Below are positions 26,362 to 37,925 of a stretch of 64,000 bases of DNA, piece by piece. The stretch covers positions 98,389 through 162,388 of the forward strand of contig NZ_JAGINO010000016.1 in the NCBI RefSeq assembly GCF_017876115.1, written 5' to 3'. Position 1 is the stretch's first letter, and every line of letters begins with the position of its first letter. Position numbers and translations under genes: made by a program. Origin of the DNA: Azospirillum picis. GTDB taxonomy: Bacteria; Pseudomonadota; Alphaproteobacteria; Azospirillales; Azospirillaceae. The notes beneath the pieces were generated by a model. It had not been told where the DNA came from, ran no database searches, and saw nothing but the letters and a program-made list of their open reading frames with translations.

Positions 26362-29010
26362 ATGACGATCAACGAGCGCGACGACACCACCAGGGCGGGA
26401 CGGCCGCCGGAACAGGCGGCTGCCCCACCGCCGGCCAGACGCCTTGGCGTACGGGGCAAGCTGCTGCTTGCCTTCGCCGGAATGGCGGGCATGACCGTCG
26501 CGGCCAGCATCGTCGGGCTCACCTCCTTCTCCGCGGTGGAAGCCCCGCTGACGCGAATCGTCAGCACCGGCCTGCCGGAGATGGAACTGGCCAAGCGCCT
26601 GTCCGGGGAAAGCAGCGGCATCGCCGCGGCCGCACCGGCGCTCGATGCCGCCGTGACACAGCAGGACCGTCAGCGCATCTATGGCGAGATCATGGGCCAG
26701 GGCAAGACCCTGGGCGCGCTGGTGGAGGAACTGGGAAGCCGGCGCCCGAACGACCCGCAGATCACCGAGTTGCGCGGCAAGACACAGGCGCTCGTCAAGA
26801 CGCTGGAGCGTGAGAATGCGGCGGTCGAACGCCGGCTGTCGGTGCGCGACAGCCGCGACGCGGCGATGACGGATCTCTCCAAGGGGTATGACGCTTTCCT
26901 GACCAACCTGGCGCCCCTGACCGACCGCGCCGGGGCCACGCTGCGCGGCAAGGGCGAGGCGCTGGATTCCAGCACGGAACGGGACATGGATGCGCTGGGC
27001 GACGCCGTCCGCTCGCTGATCACCATGTTCGAGTTGCGCGGCGACATCGGCGTGGCGTCCGAAGCCCTGACCCGCGCCGGCGGCGCCGACAGCGCCGTCG
27101 CGGTCACCCAGCACCAGCAATCCTACCTGGAAGCCGCCGCCCGGATGGTCAGCGCCACCGGACAGGTCGCCACCCATCTGAGCCAGGAGACCAACGACGG
27201 GCTGGACGCCTTCTTCAGGCTCGGCGACGGGGCGGACGGCGTGTTCGACCTGCGCCGCCAGGCCCTGGAGCTGCCCGTCGGCACGCCCGAGCGCGACGCG
27301 TTGCGGCAGAAGATCACCGCGATCCTCGCCGATGCCGCGAGCCGGCAGAAGTCCCTGTTCGAGCAGATGGAATCGCCGCTGATGCGGCTCAAGGCCGGGA
27401 TCAAGCTGTCGAGCGTCAACATCCGCTCGCAGACCCGTGACGCGATGCAGGACCTGCTGGGTGACGGGCTGGCCCGCTTCCGGACCTATCTGGAGCTGTC
27501 CACCCATGCCGCCGCCGCGGTGGGTACGCTGAACGAAGCGGCGCAGGCCCCAAGCCTCGACAGGCTGAAGACGCTGGAGGTCCGCTACGCCGCTGCGGCA
27601 AAGGCGATGGACGAGCGGCTGAAGGCGCTGCAGAGCGGTGGCGACGACGGGCTGCCCAAGCTGATCAAGAGTGCCGAACTGCTGGCGGTCTACGGCAGCG
27701 GAGACAAGAGCCTGTTCGCCTTGCGCCGCGCGGAGATCGGGGCTGCACAGGAGAACGACGCCGTGCTGGCGGAGAACCGGGACATCGCCCGCCAGTTCGC
27801 CGGTATGGTCGACAGCCAGATCGCGGCGATGAAGGCGGAAGCGGATGCCGCGGCGGCCGGAGCCACCGAAGCCCTGTCGGCTGGCCGGATGATGCTGATC
27901 CTTTTCGCCGTGGGCAGCCTCGCCGGTGCGGCGGCGCTCGCCTGGTTCGTGGTCGGCCGCAACATCGTCGCCCGCATCGGCCTGCTCTCCGACGCCATGC
28001 GCGCGATCGCCACTGGCAACCTGAACGCCCCCATTCCGACCGCCGGCTCCGATGAAATCGGCGACATGACGCGGGCGCTGATCGTTTTCCGCGACACCGC
28101 GAACCGCGCGACCGAAGCCAATGCGCGGGCCGAGGAGGAACGCAGCCGGGCGGCCGGCGAGCGCCGTCGCGCCATGATCGAGATGGCGGAGAATTTCGAG
28201 AGCAGCGTCCGCTCGGTCCTGGACCGCGTCGCGAAGGCGGCGGGCGAGATGCAGGGAATGGCCCAGCGCATGAGCCGCAACGCCGAGGCCACCAGCGGAG
28301 AGGCGGCCACCGCCGCCAGCACCTCCCAGCAGGCCGAAGGCAGCGTCAAGGCCGTGGCCGCCGCGACCGAGGAACTGTCCGCCTCCATCCAGGAGATCGG
28401 CAGCCAGGTCCATGCGTCCAGCCAGATCGCCCGCAAGGCGGCATCCGACGCCGAGCGGACCGACCGCACGGTGGAAGGCCTGTCGCAGACCGCCGGGAAG
28501 ATCGGCGAGGTGGTGCAGTTGATCAACGACATCGCCAGCCAGACCAACCTGCTGGCCCTCAACGCCACCATCGAGGCCGCCCGTGCCGGCGAAGCCGGCA
28601 AGGGTTTCGCAGTGGTGGCGAGCGAGGTGAAGAGCCTGGCCAACCAGACCGGCAAGGCGACCGAGGAAATCTCGTCCCAGATCCAGGCGATGCAGTCGGT
28701 CACTCAGGATGCGGTGGACGCCATCCGCTCCATCGCCGGCACCATCCGGGAGATCAACGAGATCGCCGCCACCGTCGCCGCAGCGGTCGAACAGCAGAGC
28801 GCCGCAACGCGCGAGATCGCCCGCAACGTCGGCGAGGCCGCGGACGGAACCCAGCATGTCCGCCGCAACATCGACTCCGTCGCCCGGGCGGCAGCGGAGT
28901 CCGGCGAATCCGCCACCCACGTCCTGACGGCCTCCTCCACCGTCGCGGACGAGGTGCGGTCGCTCGGATCGCAGGTCGACACCCTGGTCAACCGGATGCG
29001 CGCCGGCTGA
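26362..29010 (+). CDS. Methyl-accepting chemotaxis protein with very large sensing region
   Basis: A complete 882-residue chemoreceptor. A cytoplasmic Pro/Arg-rich start is followed by membrane helix 1 (about 34-56), a periplasmic region of some 450 residues that looks almost wholly helical, membrane helix 2 (about 510-535), HAMP (about 536-590) and the signalling hairpin with the tip EIASQTNLLALNATIEAARA-like sequence near 723. ATG 26362 is chosen for GGAGGGG eight bases upstream; the open frame extends 42 codons back. The sensing region is about twice the size of the HBM or dCache domains; its ligand is unknown. Confidence 0.92.
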   Translation: MTINERDDTTRAGRPPEQAAAPPPARRLGVRGKLLLAFAGMAGMTVAASIVGLTSFSAVEAPLTRIVSTGLPEMELAKRLSGESSGIAAAAPALDAAVTQQDRQRIYGEIMGQGKTLGALVEELGSRRPNDPQITELRGKTQALVKTLERENAAVERRLSVRDSRDAAMTDLSKGYDAFLTNLAPLTDRAGATLRGKGEALDSSTERDMDALGDAVRSLITMFELRGDIGVASEALTRAGGADSAVAVTQHQQSYLEAAARMVSATGQVATHLSQETNDGLDAFFRLGDGADGVFDLRRQALELPVGTPERDALRQKITAILADAASRQKSLFEQMESPLMRLKAGIKLSSVNIRSQTRDAMQDLLGDGLARFRTYLELSTHAAAAVGTLNEAAQAPSLDRLKTLEVRYAAAAKAMDERLKALQSGGDDGLPKLIKSAELLAVYGSGDKSLFALRRAEIGAAQENDAVLAENRDIARQFAGMVDSQIAAMKAEADAAAAGATEALSAGRMMLILFAVGSLAGAAALAWFVVGRNIVARIGLLSDAMRAIATGNLNAPIPTAGSDEIGDMTRALIVFRDTANRATEANARAEEERSRAAGERRRAMIEMAENFESSVRSVLDRVAKAAGEMQGMAQRMSRNAEATSGEAATAASTSQQAEGSVKAVAAATEELSASIQEIGSQVHASSQIARKAASDAERTDRTVEGLSQTAGKIGEVVQLINDIASQTNLLALNATIEAARAGEAGKGFAVVASEVKSLANQTGKATEEISSQIQAMQSVTQDAVDAIRSIAGTIREINEIAATVAAAVEQQSAATREIARNVGEAADGTQHVRRNIDSVARAAAESGESATHVLTASSTVADEVRSLGSQVDTLVNRMRAG

Positions 29011-29027
29011 TCGGCCGACGGCCGTTT

Positions 29028-29052
29028 CCTCTCCCGCCCGAAGCGGGAGAGG
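29028..29052. repeat. Hairpin between convergent chemoreceptor and small-peptide genes
   Basis: Perfect 10-bp inverted repeat (CCTCTCCCGC with its complement) and a 5-base loop, 18 bases after the chemoreceptor stop. No T-run on either strand. The arm sequence is the same CCTCTCCCG-type motif seen at 37236-37264, suggesting a repeated extragenic palindrome. Confidence 0.5.
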
Positions 29053-29113
29053 GCCGGCGAAGCTGAAAGGTCGCCGGGGCGACGCGGACGCCCCGGGGCG
29101 GCGGCGCTGCTTT

Positions 29114-29302
29114 TCAGCGCTGCCGCGTTTCGACCGTGATCGGACGCCAGATCACCGCCGCGCCGGCACCGGCACCGCAAGCCCCCCCACAGAATCCGTC
29201 ATCCTGTCCGGTGGCTCCCTGCTGGCTGGCGGCGGTGCCGCCGGCGCCGGCCTGTCCCTGTTGCGGTTGGGCCATCTGCTGCTGCTGTGACTGAGTGGTC
29301 AT
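29114..29302 (-). CDS. Small Gln/Gly/Cys-rich peptide (62 aa)
   Basis: Starts MTTQSQQQQMAQPQQ, continues Gly/Ala/Gln-rich, and carries a core DDGFCGGACGAGAGAAVIW before a basic end (TVETRQR). GAGGAG lies seven bases before ATG 29302, one of the best ribosome sites in the window, and the upstream region is AT-rich, which supports a real gene. A hydrophilic leader followed by a Gly/Cys core recalls ribosomally made modified peptides, but no modification or export gene adjoins. Function unknown. Confidence 0.65.
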   Translation of the reverse strand: MTTQSQQQQMAQPQQGQAGAGGTAASQQGATGQDDGFCGGACGAGAGAAVIWRPITVETRQR

Positions 29303-29479
29303 ACCATTTCTCCTCTCAAGGAGGAGTGGGGTATCAAAATATTCGCCGACGATCAATTGGCTTTTCAGCAAGGATACCCGTGACTTCTTTTGGGATGTGG
29401 CAATATGTCCGCTCTTTATTTTGCATTGCCGAAGAATCGGGCTGCGGTGCACAAGATTAGGGCAAGGCGGACCAACTAT

Positions 29480-29524
29480 TTGAATACAAACGCAAACGCC
29501 CTTCCCCAGGCTGGGAAAGGGCGT
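29480..29524 (-). terminator. Intrinsic terminator of ppc
   Basis: Read on the minus strand, a 12-bp stem (ACGCCCTTTCCC pairing with GGGGAAGGGCGT, one G-T pair) closes a 5-base loop and is followed by the T-rich TTGCGTTTGTATTC. It starts 50 bases after the ppc stop. Confidence 0.75.
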
Positions 29525-29573
29525 CGGAGCCGCACCCTTTGGATGGCTGCGGCATTGTGCAGCGGCGAAGGCG

Positions 29574-32345
<2,772 letters not shown>

Positions 32346-32682
32346 GGGCGGCGGTTTCCTGGAGGAGGAGGGACGGATGGGCGCGGTGTCGCAAGGCGAT
32401 GGTCAAAAATCGGGCAGAGGCTGCACCTGCGCACGAAATGACCGGGACATCGGGCACAGCATGCCGATTCCACGCGAGTTTTCAACCATCCGTATGCTTG
32501 TGCGAAGGCTTTCCCACGGGACGGGGCGGCGCTATGCGACGTCGCATGGCATGCCCATGGAATGGCCCCTCCACCCGCCACCAAGGTGCGGGCTTGCTTC
32601 GCCACTAGTATGGTAGTATGCTTCTAATCTGTTCATCGCCCGGGCGGATCCGCAATCGCGGCGACCGGGCCGGAAAGGTGGC
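32346..32682. other. Divergent region between ppc and the GntR regulator
   Basis: 337 bases without a supported gene. It contains the first copy of the GntR operator (32608-32621). I could not pick out the ppc promoter with confidence. Confidence 0.5.
32608..32621 (+). promoter_or_regulatory. Operator copy 1 of the GntR/FCD regulator
   Basis: GTATGGTAGTATGC, 62 bases before the regulator's own start. The identical 14 bases recur in inverted orientation at 33515-33528 before uxuB. A 14-bp exact match at two promoters of one cluster is unlikely by chance, and the TGGTxxxA-like core suits the FadR subfamily of GntR. Confidence 0.7.
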
Positions 32683-33456
32683 GTGACGATGCTGGACAAG
32701 ATCGATGCGGAATCGAATGAGCCGATCGCGCGGCGTGTCTACCGGGTCCTGCGCAACGCCATCGTGACGATGCAGTTCCGTCCGGGCCAAGCCCTGTCGG
32801 AACAGGAGATCGCCGACCAGCTCGGCGTCAGCCGCCAGCCGGTGCGCGAGGCGTTCATCAAGCTGAGCGAAGGGGGGCTGCTCACCATCCGGCCGCAGCG
32901 CGGCACCTTCGTCGTCAAGATCTCCACCAAGCAGGTGCTCGACGCGCGCTTCGTTCGCGAGGCGGTCGAGACGGCGGTGGTGCGCAAGGTCTGCGAAACC
33001 ATCTCCCCCGCCGGCCTGCGTGACCTGCGGGACAATGTGAAGGCGCAGTGGAGCTTTGCCGACGAACCCGACCCCGAACGTTTCCTGGAACTGGACGAGG
33101 CCTTCCACCGCGGGATCGCCGCCGGGGCCGACTGCGACTATGCTTGGCGCATCGTCGAGGAGACGAAGGCGCAGATGGATCGCGTCCGCTACCTCAGCGT
33201 CCCCTACGCCACGCCGATCCGCCGGCTGATCGCGCAGCACGAGGCGGTGCTGGACGCGATCTCGGCGCGCGATCCCGCCAGGGCCGAAGCCGCCATGGGA
33301 CTGCACCTGCGCGAGATCCTGACCTCCCTGCCCGAACTGGAAGGCAAGTTCCCCGACCTGTTCAGCCACGAGGAGGCCGCCGTGCCGCCGCCGAAGCCGC
33401 GTGGCCGCGCCCGGTCCGGCGCATCCCTTCGCGCCCGGGCGGCCGCGCAGCAATGA
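32683..33456 (+). CDS. GntR family regulator, FadR/FCD subfamily
   Basis: A 257-residue repressor-type protein. The N-terminal winged helix (about residues 15-75; ALSEQEIADQLGVSRQPVRE) is followed by an all-helical FCD ligand domain (about 85-230) with the metal-site histidines likely in DEAFHRGI, AQHEAVLD and GLHLREIL. A basic Ala/Arg tail follows. Start GTG 32683 or ATG 32689 both fit GGAAAGG. By context it is a UxuR-like sensor of a sugar-acid intermediate, controlling itself and the genes from 33572 on. Confidence 0.88.
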   Translation: MTMLDKIDAESNEPIARRVYRVLRNAIVTMQFRPGQALSEQEIADQLGVSRQPVREAFIKLSEGGLLTIRPQRGTFVVKISTKQVLDARFVREAVETAVVRKVCETISPAGLRDLRDNVKAQWSFADEPDPERFLELDEAFHRGIAAGADCDYAWRIVEETKAQMDRVRYLSVPYATPIRRLIAQHEAVLDAISARDPARAEAAMGLHLREILTSLPELEGKFPDLFSHEEAAVPPPKPRGRARSGASLRARAAAQQ

Positions 33457-33514
33457 CGGAGCAGATTTGATTGGGGCGATCGACAATCAGCGTTGTCATC
33501 CTCCCTGCCTGGCG

Positions 33515-33528
33515 GCATACTACCATAC
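33515..33528 (-). promoter_or_regulatory. Operator copy 2 of the GntR/FCD regulator
   Basis: Exact reverse complement of the 14-base site at 32608-32621 (here GCATACTACCATAC on the plus strand), 43 bases before the uxuB start. That position would block a promoter for the catabolic operon. Confidence 0.7.
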
Positions 33529-33571
33529 AAGGATGTGATCCGAAGGTCCGCCAGGAAGGAATCAGCCCCTC

Positions 33572-35053
33572 ATGCCCTCTGCCGCCCGTTTGAGCAGCAT
33601 CAACCTCGCCACTCTCCCGCCGCAGGTGAAGCGGCCGGCCTATGACCGCGAGGCGCTCGACATCGGGATCGTCCATCTCGGCGTCGGGGCGTTCCAGCGC
33701 GCCCATCAGGCCGCCTACATCGATGCGCTGCTCGCCCGCAGCGTCGGTCCCTGGGGCGTTGCCGGCGTCAGCCTGCGCAGTCCGGACACCCGCGACGCCC
33801 TGGAGCCGCAGGACGGCCTCTACACGATGGCGGTGCGCGACGCCGAGGGGGAGCGGCTGCAGGTCGTCGGCTGCCTTCGGGAACTGTTGGTGGCGCACGA
33901 GGATCCGGCGGCCGTTCTGGAGCTGATGGCGCGCCCGTCGGTCCGCATCGTCACCCTGACCGTCACCGAGAAGGGATATTGCCATGATCCGGCGACCGGC
34001 GCGCTGAACGAGGACCATCCCGACATCCGCCACGACCTTGCCGATCCCGCCGCTCCGCGCACCGCCATCGGTTTCATCGTCGAGGCGCTTGCCCGCCGCC
34101 GGGCTGCCGGGCTGCCCTCCTTCACCGTGCTGAGCTGCGACAACCTGCCGAGCAACGGCGACACCGTCGCCCGCATCCTGCGCCGGTTCGCCGAGCTGCG
34201 CGACGCGGACCTCGGCGCCTGGGTGGCTGCCGGCGTCGCTTGCCCCAACAGCATGGTCGACCGCATCGTGCCCGCCACCACCGAGGCCGACCGCGCCCGC
34301 GTGTCGGCAGCGCTGGGCGTATCGGACGCCTGGCCGGTGGTGACCGAGCCCTTCACCCAATGGGTGGTCGAGGACCGCTTCCCCGCCGGCCGCCCGGCCT
34401 GGGAAACGGTCGGCGTGGAGATGGTCGCCGACGTCCATCCCTATGAGACGATGAAGCTGCGGCTGCTGAACGGCAGCCACTCCACCATCGCCTATCTCGG
34501 CTACCTCGCGGGCTACGAGACGGTGTCCGACACCATGGCCGATCCGGCCTTCGCCACCCTGATCCGCAACCTGATGGACCGGGAAACCGGCCCGACGCTG
34601 CACATGCCTCCGGGTGCGGACCTGGACCATTACAAGGACGCGCTTATCACGCGCTTCCGCAATCCGGCGCTGCGCCACCGCACCTGGCAGATCGCGATGG
34701 ACGGGACGCAGAAGCTGCCCCAGCGCCTGCTCAACCCGATCCGCGACAGGTTGGCGGCCGGCCGGCCGATAGACCGGCTGGCGCTCGGCGTCGCCGCCTG
34801 GATGCGCTATGTCACCGGCCTCGACGAGAAGGGGCAGCCGATCGACGTGCGCGACCCGCTGGCCCCCCGGCTGGCGGAGATCGCCGCCGCGTCGGGCGGC
34901 GCGCCCGACCGGCTGGCCGAGGCGCTGTTCGGCCTGACCGTGGTGTTCGGCGACGACCTGCCGCGCGACCCGCGCTTCACCGCCCCGACCGTCACGGCGC
35001 TGCGCCGTCTGTTCGCGGAGGGTGCACGCGCCGTTGTCGCGGCCACCGCCTGA
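33572..35053 (+). CDS. uxuB: Mannitol dehydrogenase family reductase, probably D-fructuronate reductase
   Basis: NAD-dependent polyol/uronate dehydrogenase of 493 residues, expected to interconvert D-fructuronate and D-mannonate in the cytoplasm. The cofactor-binding start (IVHLGVGAFQRAHQAAY, near residue 31) and the family catalytic segment KLRLLNGSHS near residue 295 are intact. UxuA in the same cluster points to fructuronate rather than mannitol as substrate. Start ATG 33572 follows AAGGAA. Operator copy 2 lies just upstream. Confidence 0.85.
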   Translation: MPSAARLSSINLATLPPQVKRPAYDREALDIGIVHLGVGAFQRAHQAAYIDALLARSVGPWGVAGVSLRSPDTRDALEPQDGLYTMAVRDAEGERLQVVGCLRELLVAHEDPAAVLELMARPSVRIVTLTVTEKGYCHDPATGALNEDHPDIRHDLADPAAPRTAIGFIVEALARRRAAGLPSFTVLSCDNLPSNGDTVARILRRFAELRDADLGAWVAAGVACPNSMVDRIVPATTEADRARVSAALGVSDAWPVVTEPFTQWVVEDRFPAGRPAWETVGVEMVADVHPYETMKLRLLNGSHSTIAYLGYLAGYETVSDTMADPAFATLIRNLMDRETGPTLHMPPGADLDHYKDALITRFRNPALRHRTWQIAMDGTQKLPQRLLNPIRDRLAAGRPIDRLALGVAAWMRYVTGLDEKGQPIDVRDPLAPRLAEIAAASGGAPDRLAEALFGLTVVFGDDLPRDPRFTAPTVTALRRLFAEGARAVVAATA

Positions 35054-35097
35054 ACGGGCTCAAGAAAGCAACATCAGTTATAGGGAGAGTTCCCGTC

Positions 35098-36126
35098 GTG
35101 GTTGCCCTGACCGTCGAGAAGCCGCATGTGCTCGCCCTTCGCCCTGAAAGCGCCCCGGACGCCGCACCGGTCAAGTCCGGCGAGGTCCTGGTCCGCGTCC
35201 AGCGCGCCGGCATCTGCGGCTCGGATCTGCACATCTATCACGGCTCCAATCCCTTCGCGGTCTACCCCCGCGTGATCGGGCACGAGTTCGCCGGCACCGT
35301 CGAGGCGGTCGGTGACGGCGTGACCAATGTTGCGGCCGGCGATCACGTGGTGGTCGACCCGGTGGTGTCCTGCGGGCGCTGCTATGCCTGCCGGGCCGGA
35401 CGCACCAACGTCTGCGCCAATCTGGAGGTGTTCGGGGTCCACCGCGACGGCGGTTTCCGCAACCATGTCCTGGTGCCTGCGGCGAATGCCGTCAAGGTGC
35501 GCTCCGATCTGCCCTTCTCGTTGGCCGCCCTGGCGGAGCCGCTGTCGATCGCCGCGAACGTGCTGTCGCGCACCGGCATCGGTGCCGACGACACGCTCCT
35601 GGTCTATGGCGCCGGCACGGTCGGTCTGACGGTGGTGCAGGTCGCAAAGCTGCACGGCGCCCGCTGCATCGTCGCCGATCTCGACGACAAGCGGCTGGAA
35701 CGGGCAAGGGAGTTCGGTGCCGACGTCGTCCTCAATTCCTCGCGCGTGTCGGTGCCGGACGCGGTGCGCGACGAGAATGACGGGCTCGGCCCGACAGTGG
35801 TGATCGACGGCGCCGGCGTGCCGGCGCTGCTGGAGGAGGCCTGCCGCCTCGCCAGCCCGGCCGGGCGCATCGGCCTGCTGGGCTTCTCCCCCGCCCCCTG
35901 CAACATCAGCCAGCAGGAGATCGTGAAGAAGGAACTGACCCTGGTCGGTTCCCGCCTGAACCGCCGCCTGTTGCCGCAGGTGATCGATTGGCTGGAAAGC
36001 GGCAAGCTGAAGCCCGCCGCCATGATCACCCAGGTCTTCCCGATCGCCGACGCCGCGAGCGCCTTCGCCCTGATCGAAACTGACCCGTCCAGCACGATCA
36101 AGGTCCAGCTCGACTTCGAAAGTTGA
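35098..36126 (+). CDS. Zinc-dependent alcohol dehydrogenase (sugar-acid 5-dehydrogenase type)
   Basis: Medium-chain dehydrogenase of 342 residues. Catalytic zinc ligands Cys40, His62 and Glu63 and structural zinc Cys92, Cys95, Cys98 and Cys106 are all present, followed by a Rossmann domain (VYGAGTVGLTVVQVAK). It belongs with RspB/LgoD-like enzymes, which oxidise L-gulonate or L-galactonate to a keto-uronate. Placed after uxuB, a product of fructuronate (from L-gulonate) would feed straight into the pathway; this is inference. GTG 35098 is preceded by GGGAG. Confidence 0.85.
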   Translation: MVALTVEKPHVLALRPESAPDAAPVKSGEVLVRVQRAGICGSDLHIYHGSNPFAVYPRVIGHEFAGTVEAVGDGVTNVAAGDHVVVDPVVSCGRCYACRAGRTNVCANLEVFGVHRDGGFRNHVLVPAANAVKVRSDLPFSLAALAEPLSIAANVLSRTGIGADDTLLVYGAGTVGLTVVQVAKLHGARCIVADLDDKRLERAREFGADVVLNSSRVSVPDAVRDENDGLGPTVVIDGAGVPALLEEACRLASPAGRIGLLGFSPAPCNISQQEIVKKELTLVGSRLNRRLLPQVIDWLESGKLKPAAMITQVFPIADAASAFALIETDPSSTIKVQLDFES

Positions 36127-36197
36127 GCGCCGACCAAGCTCCATCTTCTGCACAAAGGAAGGCGGGCCCGATCCGCCCATAACGGAGGAACACCACA

Positions 36198-37223
36198 ATG
36201 AACAGCAAGACCCCGATCTCCCGCCGCACGCTCGCAAAGAGCATCGGCCTGGGCGCCGGAATCGCCGCCGGCGCAACGCTGCTGGGCGGCATCGCAGCAC
36301 CGGCCATCGTTCGCGCGCAGGCGAAGACCACGCTGAAGCTCGGGCACCTCGGCAACGAGGACAATGTCTGGCACAAGGCCTCGTTGGTCTTCGCCGACGA
36401 GGTCGCCAAACGCACCAACGGCGCGGTCGAGGTCAAGGTGTTCCCCAACGAGCAGCTCGGCAAGGAAACCGACCTGATCAAGGGTATCCAGCTCGGCACC
36501 ATCGACTTCACCATCACCGGCGAGTCCCTGCAGAACTGGGCGCCGGCCGCGGCACTGCTGGCGGTTCCCTACGCCATCCGCGACCTCGACCATCTCGACA
36601 AGGTCGTCACCGGCGAGCCGGGCAGGAAGATCGCCGAAGCCATCGAGCAGAAGACGCAGCTCGTGCCGCTGACCTATTTCGCCCGCGGCCCGCGCAACCT
36701 GACCAGCAAGCGCCCGATCAAGTCGCCGGATGAACTGAACGGCCTGAAGATGCGCGTCCCCAACGTGCCGCTGTTCGTGTCCTTCTGGCAGGGGCTGGGT
36801 GCCAAGCCGACGCCGATGGCCTTTTCCGAGGTCTTCACCGGCCTGCAGAACGACACCATCGAGGCACAGGAGAACCCGCTGGCCCTGATCAAGTCGGCCA
36901 GCTTCTACGAGGTCCAGAAGTACCTGAACCTGACCGAGCACGTCATCAGTTGGATCTATCTGGTCGGCGGCTCGAAGAAGTTGAACAAGATGCCGGCGGA
37001 CCAGCGCACCGCCATCATGGAGGCCGCCAAGGCGGCCCAGGCCGCCGAGCGCAAGCTGTTCATCGAGGACGAAGCCAAGCTCGCCGCCGACCTGAAGGCC
37101 AAGGGCATGGAGTTCGTCACGGTCGACAAGGCCGCCTTCGCCGAGAAGGGCCGCCCGGCCGTCGTCGCGGCGCTGTCGCCCGAGATCAAGCCGATCTACG
37201 ACGAGATCCTCGCGGTCAAGTGA
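36198..37223 (+). CDS. dctP: TRAP transporter substrate-binding protein DctP
   Basis: Periplasmic binding protein of a tripartite carboxylate importer, 341 residues. The signal peptide begins with a twin-arginine motif (SRRTLAK) before a Gly/Ala-rich hydrophobic stretch, so Tat export is likely. The mature part is a standard DctP fold (GHLGNEDNVWHKASLVFADE; RGPRNLTSKRPIKSPDEL near residue 165). The carboxylate-binding Arg is probably in KMRVPNVP. By context the ligand is a hexonate or hexuronate. Start ATG 36198 follows GGAGGAA. Confidence 0.92.
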   Translation: MNSKTPISRRTLAKSIGLGAGIAAGATLLGGIAAPAIVRAQAKTTLKLGHLGNEDNVWHKASLVFADEVAKRTNGAVEVKVFPNEQLGKETDLIKGIQLGTIDFTITGESLQNWAPAAALLAVPYAIRDLDHLDKVVTGEPGRKIAEAIEQKTQLVPLTYFARGPRNLTSKRPIKSPDELNGLKMRVPNVPLFVSFWQGLGAKPTPMAFSEVFTGLQNDTIEAQENPLALIKSASFYEVQKYLNLTEHVISWIYLVGGSKKLNKMPADQRTAIMEAAKAAQAAERKLFIEDEAKLAADLKAKGMEFVTVDKAAFAEKGRPAVVAALSPEIKPIYDEILAVK

Positions 37224-37235
37224 GCGGGGAGACTG

Positions 37236-37391
37236 CCTCCCTCTCCCGTCCCGGGAGAGGGAGGGGACCCACGACGTGGGGAGGGTGAGGGGTAGGGCAA
37301 AAATCCAGAACCGCATGGTTCCTTAGTTCACCCCTCACCCCTCCCACCGCTTCGCGGCGGGTCCCTCCCCTCTCCCGGGGCGGGAGAGGGT
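37236..37391. repeat. Large nested palindrome between dctP and dctQ
   Basis: A perfect 13-bp hairpin (37236-37248 with 37252-37264) opens a region whose left half (CCTCCCTCTCCC..GGGACCC..GGGGAGGGTGAGGGGT) is broadly the reverse complement of its right half (ACCCCTCACCCCTCCC..GGGTCCC..CTCTCCCG..). The whole can fold into one branched structure. It looks like a repeated extragenic palindrome inside the TRAP operon and may raise the level of the binding-protein message relative to the permeases. Confidence 0.6.
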
Positions 37392-37421
37392 GTACTCCCC
37401 CAACCGCAAGAGTGCTTTCCA

Positions 37422-37925
37422 ATGCGCAACGCCTTTGCCGCCCTGGTGTCGGCCGTCTCCGCCCTTTGCCGTTGGGGAACCCTGGCGGCCATCGGCGTCC
37501 TCATCGTCGTCGTGACCATCCAGGTGCTGGGCCGTGTGCCCGGCTTCCCCTCGCCGGCCTGGACCGAGGAGGTGGCCCGCTTCGCGCTGGTCCATCTCGT
37601 CGCCTTCTCCTGCGGGCTGGCCCTGCTGCGCGGCGAGCTGGTGAACGTCGACATGTTCATCCTGCTGCTGCCCACCCCCTTGCAGGCCGCGGTCGCCCGG
37701 CTGGTCGACGTGGCGATCCTGGTCTTCGCCATCGCCATCATCCCCGGCTCCTGGGACTATGTCGTCGGCAGCCTCGGCGAGCGGGCACGGTCCATCAACA
37801 TGCCGATGATCTGGGTCTACGTGGTGACGCTGATCATCCCGGTGTCGCTCGCCTTCTTCTCCATCGCCCGGCTGGCCGGGCTCGGGCGCGATTCGGCGCC
37901 GCCCAGCCACGGGGAAACCATCTGA
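37422..37925 (+). CDS. dctQ: TRAP transporter small permease DctQ
   Basis: Small membrane subunit of the importer, 167 residues with four hydrophobic segments (first LAAIGVLIVVVTIQVLG). The family motif PAWTEEVARFALVHLVAF after helix 1 is clear. Its stop overlaps the dctM start by one base (TGATG), so the two permeases are translationally coupled. The ribosome site is weak, perhaps reflecting the structured palindrome upstream. Confidence 0.9.
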   Translation: MRNAFAALVSAVSALCRWGTLAAIGVLIVVVTIQVLGRVPGFPSPAWTEEVARFALVHLVAFSCGLALLRGELVNVDMFILLLPTPLQAAVARLVDVAILVFAIAIIPGSWDYVVGSLGERARSINMPMIWVYVVTLIIPVSLAFFSIARLAGLGRDSAPPSHGETI

